DNA of 42,630 nucleotides from Streptomyces sp. AJS327. GTDB taxonomy: Bacteria > Actinomycetota > Actinomycetes > Streptomycetales > Streptomycetaceae. Numbering within the stretch: the stretch's first letter is position 1; every line of letters starts with the position of its first letter. Where the stretch lies: positions 1 through 42,630 of the forward strand of contig NZ_SKBR01000007.1 of the NCBI RefSeq assembly GCF_013450295.1, written 5' to 3'. The notes beneath the pieces were generated by a model that worked only from the letters and a program-made list of their open reading frames with translations, made no database searches and was not told the DNA's origin. The translations under genes were made by a program, and so were the position numbers. Below, piece after piece: positions 37,437-42,630 of this stretch.

Positions 37437-37452
37437 CCGGAACATGTTCCGG
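37437..37452. promoter_or_regulatory. Palindrome CCGGAACATGTTCCGG, copy 5
   Basis: Exact copy, extended to a 22-bp perfect palindrome (37434-37455). It lies 8 bp after a stop codon and directly before a terminator. Confidence 0.8.
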
Positions 37453-37455
37453 ACT

Positions 37456-37488
37456 GGGGCCCTGTCTCTTCGGAGGTGGGGCCCTTTT
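37456..37488 (+). terminator. UUCG-loop terminator
   Basis: GGGGCCC (37456-37462) and GGGGCCC (37478-37484) with an inner CTC-TTCG-GAG, then TTTT. Confidence 0.82.
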
Positions 37489-37501
37489 CTCGTATCGAGA
37501 G

Positions 37502-37531
37502 TTGACCGACGCGGGTTCATGTCTACATACT
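37502..37531 (+). promoter_or_regulatory. Promoter before 37576 gene
   Basis: TTGACC (37502-37507) with TACATA (37524, 16-bp spacer) or CATACT (18-bp spacer). It shares 17/18 bp with the promoter-like site at 33747. Confidence 0.65.
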
Positions 37532-37575
37532 GGACCTCTCGCCGCAAGGTGCGGCGGGGTGGAGGGGAGACCACG

Positions 37576-37872
37576 ATGACCCGGAAGACCACGTTTGTTC
37601 ACGAAGACGGCACTGTGTCCAGCCGGAATTCCAAGACGCGGGTCTACACCTGGGCAGTGGAGCAGAAGCGGAGGGCTCAGGAGCTGGTATCCGGCCCCCG
37701 GTACTCGTACTCCATCGCCCGCTGGTCGGAGAAGCGGGAGAGCGCGGAGAAGGCGCTGAACTCCCTTCGCTTCCTTCACTCCACTGTCCGTGTGGTGGAG
37801 GCCCAGGGGTACACGTGCGAGATCCGAAACCGGGCCGACGTGCTTACGAAGTACGCGAAGACGAACGGCTGA
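37576..37872 (+). CDS. Basic hypothetical protein
   Basis: 98 aa. ATG 37576 with GGAGGGGAG upstream. Helical, rich in Arg/Lys/Ser (VYTWAVEQKRRAQELVSGPRYSYSIARWSEKRESAEKALNSLRF), ending AYEV-free with DVLTKYAKTNG. May bind nucleic acid. Function unknown. Confidence 0.7.
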   Translation: MTRKTTFVHEDGTVSSRNSKTRVYTWAVEQKRRAQELVSGPRYSYSIARWSEKRESAEKALNSLRFLHSTVRVVEAQGYTCEIRNRADVLTKYAKTNG

Positions 37873-37886
37873 AGGGGTTCAGGGTC

Positions 37887-38072
37887 ATGGCGGAGGGGCG
37901 GAAGATGAAGGTCCGCGTGGAGATCACGGTGGAGGTGGACCGGGAGGAGTGGTCCCTGGCGTATGGGGTGGAGGACAAGGCGGATGCCATCCGGGCGGAC
38001 GTGAAGACGTACGTGGCCAACGGCATCGACGGAGCGTCGGACGCCCCGATCACGGTGGTTGACTGGAAGTAG
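37887..38072 (+). CDS. Small hypothetical protein
   Basis: 61 aa. MKVRVEITVEVDREEWSLAYG then a helix (DKADAIRADVKTYVANGI). ATG 37887 follows AAGGGG; ATG 37905, with GGAGGGG close by, is an equally good alternative. This short beta-plus-helix form is common in Streptomyces phages. Function unknown. Confidence 0.65.
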   Translation: MAEGRKMKVRVEITVEVDREEWSLAYGVEDKADAIRADVKTYVANGIDGASDAPITVVDWK

Positions 38073-38083
38073 TCTGCGGCCCT

Positions 38084-38116
38084 GGGCCCTGTTCTCCTTC
38101 GGGAGGCGGGGCCCTT
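38084..38116. terminator. Terminator between convergent genes
   Basis: GGGCCCTGTTCTCC-TTCG-GGAGGCGGGGCCC. It lies between a rightward and a leftward gene and could act both ways. Confidence 0.82.
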
Positions 38117-38130
38117 CGTCGTTCCGGCCT

Positions 38131-39111
38131 TCAGCGGTTCGCCTCCGCCTCCGCCAGCGCGTCCCGGTGCTCCTTCGTCCACTCCGCCCCTTGTTGCTCA
38201 GGGGGCAGGCCCTGGAGCCCAGACCGGATGTGTTCGGCCGCCACGTCGTACTCCTTCAGGCCCAGGTGTGCCAGGCCCAGGTTCAACCGCTGGAACGTGG
38301 GCGTCAACCAGTACGCGGTCCCCGGTGGCTGGTCCTGGGCGGCGTCCTCCAAGTCCAGCGCTTGTTCCAGTAGGCGCCGGGCGTCGTCCGTCTGCCCCAA
38401 CTCTCCCAGGCCCTGGGCTACCTGGGCAGCGTCCCCCATCCGCTGGGCCGGGTGCGCGCCGGGCGTGTGGTACGCGGCGCCGAACCACCGGACCATGGCC
38501 CTGGGGCTCCCTTGCTGCCTGGCGATGTACCCCCTGAAGTTGCATGCCTGGGCGGCCAGGGTGCCGCTCTCCGCTTCGTCGGCCAGCTCTGTGGCCTCCT
38601 GAAGGAACCGGACGGCCCGGTCATCGTTGCGGGCCGACGCGTGCAACCAACCGGAGAACTGCACGGACTCCGCCGCTACTTCGACCAGGGCCGCCCGGTG
38701 CGGTCCCCGTGTCTCCTTCAACAGGCCCAGCACTGTGTCCATTTGGGCCTCCGCGGGGGTGATGAGCGGGGCTGGCCCCATGACGTCGTCCAGTCTGCGC
38801 TGGGCGGCCAGAACGCCAGCCAGAGCCTTGACTGTCTGACCGTCGACCCGTGACGGGTTGGCGATGGCGCGCGTCACGCGCTCCGCCTCTTCCTCCGCCA
38901 TGTCCAGGACCATCTTCGTCAGCTTGTCGCCCAGCGTCAGCAACTGATCCAGTGCTCCGGCCAGTTGGAGCGACGGGGGCTGTTTCCCGGACAGGACCCG
39001 GGACAGATAGGCGTGGTCGTAGTGGAGAGCCCGCGCGGCGGAACGGATCGACATGCGTCGATTCTTCAGAGCTGACCGCACGGTTTCCGTGAACTCCCCG
39101 GTGACTTCCAT
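38131..39111 (-). CDS. HTH (XRE)-TPR transcriptional regulator, candidate phage repressor
   Basis: 326 aa. HTH at about 10-60: ETVRSALKNRRMSIRSAARALHYDHAYLSRVLSGKQPPSLQLAGALD. The remainder is helical and TPR-like (LAGVLAAQRRLDDVM, LLKETRGPHRAALVEVAAESVQFSGWL, FNLGLAHLGLKEYDVAAEHI-type repeats). ATG 39111 is preferred; a GTG at 39135 would overlap the upstream repeats. There is no clear ribosome site, and TAGCCT lies about 10 nt upstream, so it may be leaderless. HTH plus TPR is the layout of RRNPP peptide-sensing regulators and of many Streptomyces regulators. Its role as the lysogeny repressor is inferred. Confidence 0.8.
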   Translation of the reverse strand: MEVTGEFTETVRSALKNRRMSIRSAARALHYDHAYLSRVLSGKQPPSLQLAGALDQLLTLGDKLTKMVLDMAEEEAERVTRAIANPSRVDGQTVKALAGVLAAQRRLDDVMGPAPLITPAEAQMDTVLGLLKETRGPHRAALVEVAAESVQFSGWLHASARNDDRAVRFLQEATELADEAESGTLAAQACNFRGYIARQQGSPRAMVRWFGAAYHTPGAHPAQRMGDAAQVAQGLGELGQTDDARRLLEQALDLEDAAQDQPPGTAYWLTPTFQRLNLGLAHLGLKEYDVAAEHIRSGLQGLPPEQQGAEWTKEHRDALAEAEANR

Positions 39112-39122
39112 GTGGTCCAGGC

Positions 39123-39155
39123 TACCCGTCACCACCCAGTCACCATCCAGTCACC
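39123..39155. repeat. Three tandem 11-bp repeats at the regulator promoter
   Basis: Read leftward: GGTGACTGGAT, GGTGACTGGGT, GGTGACGGGTA, contiguous and one helical turn apart. They overlap the likely promoter of the HTH-TPR gene, suggesting autoregulation. Confidence 0.75.
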
Positions 39156-39261
39156 AGACGCGATTGCACATCGGGTGAAGACTCTCGTTGAGAACGGAAA
39201 GCACCCCCGCGCCGGGGCGAACCGGCCGGGGGCATGGACCACCTGAAGGAGCCAGGCAGCC

Positions 39262-39441
39262 ATGCAGGAGCGTACGCGACAAACCCTCCAGGAAGTGGTG
39301 GATGCCGCCGACATCCCGCCAGGGTCGATGGCGTATCCACCGTGCCGGTGCGGGCGGCCGGAGTGCCGGGCCATCCTCCGAGAGGCCGTGAAGCGGGCCC
39401 AGGAGGTCAAGCTCAGGCGTCGGAGGGGGATGGCCCTGTGA
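39262..39441 (+). CDS. 59-aa Cys-rich small protein
   Basis: ATG 39262 with AAGGAG upstream. MQERTRQTLQEVVDAADIPP, then PCRCGRPECRAIL (possible zinc site) and a basic tail (KLRRRRG). Overlaps the next gene by 4 nt. Function unknown; placed like an early small regulator divergent from the HTH-TPR gene. Confidence 0.65.
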   Translation: MQERTRQTLQEVVDAADIPPGSMAYPPCRCGRPECRAILREAVKRAQEVKLRRRRGMAL

Positions 39442-39605
39442 GCATCCAACCGGAGTGCGAGACGTGCCGCTCCCTCCAGACCATGAAGGCCGACGCATCG
39501 GAGGTCTACGACATGTCGAAGTACACGGACGCCGTGGTCCTTCTGGAGCGTCATCTGGAGGAGAACCACCCGGGAGCCAACGCACCGGAGAAGGTGGGGC
39601 GTTGA
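39438..39605 (+). CDS. 55-aa zinc-finger-like protein
   Basis: GTG 39438 in a 4-nt overlap. CETCRSL near the N-terminus and ERHLEENHPG near the C-terminus give a CxxC...HxxxxH pattern. Function unknown. Confidence 0.65.
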   Translation: MSIQPECETCRSLQTMKADASEVYDMSKYTDAVVLLERHLEENHPGANAPEKVGR

Positions 39606-39607
39606 GC

Positions 39608-39778
39608 ATGCAGAAGTCACGGAAGCCGCGCGGCAACGCCCAGGGGACCAGCGTCTCCGCGAAGGACGACGCCGCCGCCCGGAGCCAGGCCCAGAAGCGG
39701 GCCGCCCTCCTGGACCGGATGTACCGGAGGAACCAGCCCCCAATCGACGGGGGACCACAGACTCCGCCCACGTCGTGA
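39608..39778 (+). CDS. Basic 56-aa protein
   Basis: ATG 39608; a TTG at 39602 overlapping the previous stop is an alternative. KSRKPRGNAQGTSVSAKDD then AQKRAALLDRMYRRNQPP. Likely disordered and basic. Function unknown. Confidence 0.58.
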   Translation: MQKSRKPRGNAQGTSVSAKDDAAARSQAQKRAALLDRMYRRNQPPIDGGPQTPPTS

Positions 39779-39798
39779 GGAACGGTGTCGGCGGAACG

Positions 39799-39843
39799 GC
39801 CCCCACTGGGTGATCCATCCCCCGTGAACGGCCCAGTGGGGGC
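39799..39843. repeat. 12-bp-stem hairpin before 39912 gene
   Basis: GCCCCCACTGGG (39799-39810) pairs with CCCAGTGGGGGC (39832-39843). The left arm with its upstream ACG shares ACGGCCCCCAC with the 18-bp motif, so this may be a degenerate tenth copy. No T run. Confidence 0.65.
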
Positions 39844-39911
39844 ACAACCCTCCTCACCCGATGGGGCGGGCCGACAGGAACACCGGAACGACAGCCAGCG
39901 AAGGGGACACG

Positions 39912-40415
39912 ATGACGCTCACCCTTGAAAGTTCCGTGACCACCACCCGAACCCGAGACCCGAAGGCGTTGCTCAACGCCGTGGAGCCTCACCTCCAGCA
40001 CCTGACCATCAACGTCCTGGACAGCGGGATGTCCATCTGGGATCGGGAGGTGGCGCTCCTCCTCCGGGACAACACCATGGTTCGCGACATGGCGGAACGG
40101 ATCATGGGCCAGGCCGTGGCCTACACCGTGGCGACCATGGAGCACAAGGACGTTCACCTGGGCGTGGGCAAGCTGGTGGACATCGGCGTCCACCAGCTCA
40201 TCCTGGACACGCCGGTCTACTTCGCCATGTGCGACCTGTACAACGGCGGGGCGTACCGGCATCACGCGCCGTTCATCGAGCGCCGGGGAGACGGCCTGTG
40301 CATCCGTACGGCGGACTTCCTCCGCTCGGACGGCTGGCCCGTCGATGAGGAACTGTGGGCCATCGACGGGGCGGACTGCTCTCCGTGCGACAACAAGTCA
40401 CCCGACAGTCACTGA
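39912..40415 (+). CDS. Hypothetical protein
   Basis: 167 aa, mainly helical (KALLNAVEPHLQHLTINVLDSGMSIWDREVALLL, RDMAERIMGQAVAYTVATMEH). The C-terminus has CSPCDNKSPDSH. ATG 39912 with AAGGGG upstream. Not recognised; it lies in the integrative-element-like module. Confidence 0.7.
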   Translation: MTLTLESSVTTTRTRDPKALLNAVEPHLQHLTINVLDSGMSIWDREVALLLRDNTMVRDMAERIMGQAVAYTVATMEHKDVHLGVGKLVDIGVHQLILDTPVYFAMCDLYNGGAYRHHAPFIERRGDGLCIRTADFLRSDGWPVDEELWAIDGADCSPCDNKSPDSH

Positions 40416-40450
40416 ACCGCTACGGTTCGCCCCACTCAACCGCTACGGTG
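40415..40450. promoter_or_regulatory. Two AACCGCTACGGT dyads
   Basis: AACCG-CTA-CGGTT (40415-40427) and AACCG-CTA-CGGTG (40438-40450), 23 bp apart. They begin at the previous stop and lie upstream of the methyltransferase. Probable operator pair. Confidence 0.55.
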
Positions 40451-40478
40451 CCCCTGCCCTCTCCATGAGGGTAGGGGC
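40450..40478 (+). terminator. Strong hairpin before the methyltransferase
   Basis: A 12-bp stem GCCCCTGCCCTC/GAGGGTAGGGGC with a 5-nt loop TCCAT and no T run. Terminator or leader structure. Confidence 0.6.
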
Positions 40479-40510
40479 GCCGCGCCGTACGACCATCGAC
40501 AGAGGACGCC

Positions 40511-41167
40511 ATGCCCGTACCCCATGACCTTGCCGCAGAGACCGAACTCTGGGACGCCTACGCGGAGTCCGCGTTCAAGGAGGACGCCGAACCCACGTTC
40601 AACTGGACCCAGTACGTAGGGCACGGACCGGGGCCGGAGCTACTGGGCGACCCGTCGACCGTGTTGGAGATCGGTTGCGGCACTGGCCGGGCGCTGGCGT
40701 ATCTGGACAGCAGGGGTGTCAAGGCTCATGGCGTAGACCTGTCCCCGGTCATGGTCAAGAAGACCCGGGAGCGGTGGAGTGCGACCGGCGCCACGTTCGC
40801 TCACGGGGACGTCCTGGAGTACCTGGCGAAACACACGGACACGTACGACGCCGTGTTTTCGAAGTTCGGGGCGGCGTGGTTCGCGGACCCCGGGCGCCTC
40901 TTCCCGCTCGTACAGGCCCGGCTCAACCCCGGCGGCGTGTTCGTGTTCTCCCAGCCTCCCGCTATCCCGGGCGCCTACGGCCCACAGGGCATGTACAAAG
41001 GCGGGTTCGGGGGGAAGGCCATGTTCACCTACCGCTACAGCTTCCGGCCCCCGGTGTGGGAGCGGCTGCTGACCGGGGCCGGGTTCGCCAGCGCGTCGGC
41101 CAGGGTGATCGATGCTCCGTACGACGGCCACATTGGAACACTGATCGTGCGGGCCACGGTGGCGTGA
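40511..41167 (+). CDS. Class I SAM-dependent methyltransferase
   Basis: 218 aa. VLEIGCGTGRALAYL (motif I, about residues 54-68), AHGVDLSPVMVKKTRERW (motif II), ATFAHGDVLEYL and YDAVFSKFGAAWFADPGRLFPLVQARLNPGGVFVFSQPP fit a small-molecule or protein methylase rather than a DNA methylase (no NPPY/DPPY). ATG 40511 with AGAGGA upstream. Similar genes accompany actinomycete integrative plasmids. Confidence 0.85.
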   Translation: MPVPHDLAAETELWDAYAESAFKEDAEPTFNWTQYVGHGPGPELLGDPSTVLEIGCGTGRALAYLDSRGVKAHGVDLSPVMVKKTRERWSATGATFAHGDVLEYLAKHTDTYDAVFSKFGAAWFADPGRLFPLVQARLNPGGVFVFSQPPAIPGAYGPQGMYKGGFGGKAMFTYRYSFRPPVWERLLTGAGFASASARVIDAPYDGHIGTLIVRATVA

Positions 41168-41245
41168 TGACTCCAGACCCGCGTCTGGTCACCTGTCCGG
41201 GGGCCCCGGCGACGTGACCACCTTGGCCGCCCCTGTGGCCGGACA

Positions 41246-41272
41246 CCCCCAGCGTCCGGACACGGGGGCTTT
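41246..41272 (+). terminator. Terminator after methyltransferase
   Basis: CCCCC (41246-41250) pairs with GGGGG (41264-41268), followed by CTTT. Confidence 0.65.
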
Positions 41273-41328
41273 CGTTGTGTCCGGAAAGTGGCCACTGGCC
41301 GGGCCACCGTGTCCGTACGCTGCTGTCC

Positions 41329-41622
41329 GTGACGGATCATCGACGCACAGACAACATCCGAACCGAAGTCGAGAACGACGGGGCGCCCAACCTGAGCGAC
41401 GCGGAAGCGCGCGAACGCGTCCGGCCGTACCTGGAACCCAAGTTCGGGGAGCCCATCCGCCGGTTCTACGACACGGGGGAGATCACGGAGGGACTGATCC
41501 CGGCTCTGGGCGTGCGGTCCACGGACCTGGACGACCCGGAGGCGGAACGTCTCCTGGACGTCGTGTCGTACGTCAGGGACGCCGGAGAGCGTCCTCCGGT
41601 GACCGGCTGGGCCTCCCGGTAG
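41329..41622 (+). CDS. Acidic hypothetical protein
   Basis: 97 aa. GTG 41329 lies 7 nt after a TACGCT -10-like box with no ribosome site, so likely leaderless. DAEARERVRPYLEPKFGEPIRRFYDTGEI, then RSTDLDDPEAERLLDVVSYV. Function unknown. Confidence 0.6.
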   Translation: MTDHRRTDNIRTEVENDGAPNLSDAEARERVRPYLEPKFGEPIRRFYDTGEITEGLIPALGVRSTDLDDPEAERLLDVVSYVRDAGERPPVTGWASR

Positions 41623-41631
41623 GGAGACACG

Positions 41632-41673
41632 AAAAAGGGCCCCTACCGTCCCGCGAAGGGAGGGCAGGGGCCC
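41632..41673. terminator. Bidirectional terminator between convergent genes
   Basis: GGGCCCCT pairs with AGGGGCCC, with inner GTCCC/GGGA pairing. On the leftward transcript it is followed by CTTTTTC, so it mainly ends the 41691-42539 gene. Confidence 0.8.
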
Positions 41674-41690
41674 AGGTGTGGGGTCGGCCG

Positions 41691-42539
41691 TCAGGCGGCT
41701 GTCGTGATGCCGACTCTCGACAGGTCCCGGCGACCGGTGCGGGTGCTGATCCCGCCGACGTGCGCCGCGTAGGTGGTGCCGTTGACGCTCTGACCGGAGT
41801 CCTCCAGGAAGCGGACGGCCGCCAGGATCTCCTCCAGTGTCCGGCCACGGCTGGCCGCCTTGCGCGGGGAGGGCTTGACCATGTCCACCACGTTGTCCGG
41901 AGCGTCGTCCGTCTCCTTCGTGGTGTCCGGCTCCGTGTCCGCCGAATCGGCGTCGGTGGCCACGCCCTCCAGCTCCGTGTCCGGCGTCGTGTCCGCCTCC
42001 GTGTCCGGCTGGTCGTCCAGGGTGGCCATGCGTTCCGCGGGCTCCTCGTTCCGCTGGGCCACGACGTACTGGGCGTTCTGGGCCGGGGCGTCCATGGCGA
42101 CCACCCCGGGGGCCGGAGCCTTCGCCTTCGCCGGGGCGGTGACCATCACGTGAACCTGGCGCATGAGCGCACCGAAAGCCAGGAGGGCGGCCGTCGGCGG
42201 GACGGCAGCCACCACGTAGTCCAGGGTTGCGGCCTGGGTGCCGACCCCGGCGACGTTCAGGGCGATGGAGCCCAGGGAGCCCGCGACGGTCAAGCCGATG
42301 GCCCAGGGGTCGGTCTGCTGACGGAGGGCGGCCCGGAACATCAGGACCTCCCCGGCGACGATGAACAGATCCAGGGTGCCGGGCCAGGCCCAGCGGCGGA
42401 CGGGCGAAGACCCCAGGCCGTACGTACCGGCGACGTCGGCCAGGTGCGCGTACGAGAGCCAGAAGGCTCCGGCGGTCAGGGCGATGATGACCCCCACGGC
42501 GACGTACAGCGCGGCGCGTTCGGCCTTGTGCGTGTCCAT
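41691..42539 (-). CDS. DUF2637-type membrane protein with C-terminal winged helix
   Basis: 282 aa. Four hydrophobic helices in the first 125 residues (ALYVAVGVIIALTAGAFWLSY, LDLFIVAGEVLMFRAAL, AIGLTVAGSLGSIALNVAGV, VVAAVPPTAALLAFGAL) match DUF2637 proteins of actinomycete plasmids and integrative elements. An acidic Thr/Asp/Pro region follows, then an HTH-like end (RTLEEILAAVRFLEDSGQSVNGTTYAAHVGGISTRTGRRDL). AGAGGAG precedes the ATG at 42539. Its role in spread or as a membrane-bound regulator is unproven. Confidence 0.82.
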   Translation of the reverse strand: MDTHKAERAALYVAVGVIIALTAGAFWLSYAHLADVAGTYGLGSSPVRRWAWPGTLDLFIVAGEVLMFRAALRQQTDPWAIGLTVAGSLGSIALNVAGVGTQAATLDYVVAAVPPTAALLAFGALMRQVHVMVTAPAKAKAPAPGVVAMDAPAQNAQYVVAQRNEEPAERMATLDDQPDTEADTTPDTELEGVATDADSADTEPDTTKETDDAPDNVVDMVKPSPRKAASRGRTLEEILAAVRFLEDSGQSVNGTTYAAHVGGISTRTGRRDLSRVGITTAA

Positions 42540-42575
42540 TCGGTGCTCCTCTTAGTGACGGGATGTCAGGAGCGT

Positions 42576-42593
42576 TCTGTGGGGGACGTACGC
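42576..42593 (-). promoter_or_regulatory. 18-bp CCGTACGG motif, copy 9 (inverted)
   Basis: 16 of 18 match in leftward orientation, 37 bp upstream of the leftward DUF2637 gene. It is flanked by GGAGCGT/ACGCTCC. This shows that the motif follows the direction of transcription. Confidence 0.75.
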
Positions 42594-42596
42594 TCC

Positions 42597-42624
42597 TTGA
42601 CCGTCGGGCACCGTTCTGTACTCT
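42597..42624 (+). promoter_or_regulatory. Promoter pointing out of the right end, probably for int
   Basis: TTGACC (42597-42602), 16-bp spacer, TACTCT (42619-42624). The start site would fall at the window junction, about 50 bp before the int start if the ends are joined. The -10 overlaps the left attP arm. Confidence 0.65.
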
Positions 42625-42630
42625 GAGTCG
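42612..42630. other. attP: Left half of putative attP
   Basis: CGT-t-CTGTACTCT (42612-42624), partner of AGAGTACAG-t-ACG at 21-33 when the ends are joined. Confidence 0.6.

Noticed and set aside
9398..37452. Reading the GGAACATGTTCC palindromes as LexA boxes
   Set aside because: Half sites GAAC/GTTC are 2 bp apart, not the 4 bp of CGAAC-N4-GTTCG; only 34247-34262 fits LexA.
1..42630. CRISPR arrays, insertion sequences or rRNA
   Set aside because: No regularly spaced repeats, transposase genes or rRNA segments were seen on either strand.

Overview
The window reads as one complete temperate siphophage or prophage genome from a high-GC actinomycete, most likely Streptomyces. Coding density is high, codon third positions are GC-rich, and the gene families (large serine integrase, P27-like small terminase, VG15/MuF-like head protein, Gp3-like directionality factor, CHAP endolysin) are those of Streptomyces siphoviruses. 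The two window ends appear to join: across the 42630|1 junction lie a centred ~52-bp dyad that looks like attP and a promoter aimed at the integrase. The window is therefore best read as a prophage cut at its att core, or as a circular genome opened there. This is inferred from the sequence and was not tested.

Layout. (1) 1-2850: half attP, serine integrase, an 81-bp hairpin element, three tandem tRNA-like genes with odd anticodon loops, and a leftward stand-alone resolvase-type domain. (2) 2850-21230: structured intergenic DNA (possible cos), small genes and HNH nucleases, terminase, portal, MuF-like protein, scaffold, capsid, head-tail connectors, tail tube, -1 frameshifted tail chaperones, tape measure and baseplate/receptor-binding proteins. 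(3) 21296-23550: CHAP endolysin, coiled-coil/TM lysis protein, dNMP kinase, holin. (4) 23600-33560: early/replication cassettes: degenerate SprT-like protein, Lys/Ala-rich protein, PD-(D/E)XK nuclease, Gp3-like RDF, MT-A70 methylase, small proteins, resolvase-type nuclease, primase-helicase, family A polymerase. (5) 33560-38120: ~735 bp control region, phage sigma-70-like factor, HNH cassette and small genes. (6) 38120-42630: leftward HTH-TPR regulator, small cysteine-motif proteins, SAM methyltransferase and a leftward DUF2637-type membrane/HTH protein, a set resembling actinomycete integrative elements.

Regulation is the most striking part. An 18-bp directional motif (core CGTACGGCCCCCACAGA) occurs nine times. 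Eight copies lie 37-127 bp before start codons of genes such as dNMP kinase, nuclease, RDF, primase and polymerase; the ninth precedes the tRNA-like array. One copy is inverted before a leftward gene. A perfect palindrome, CCGGAACATGTTCCGG, occurs five times: at the sigma gene, inside or beside terminators, and inside two coding regions, a distribution like repressor stoperators. The sigma gene also has an SOS-type box (TCGAAC-N4-GTTCGA). A coherent but untested model is that a repressor and LexA hold the phage sigma gene off, and that induction releases sigma, which turns on the motif-bearing cassettes including the RDF. Most early cassettes end in a strong, often UUCG-looped terminator, so they look like independently controlled and reshufflable units.
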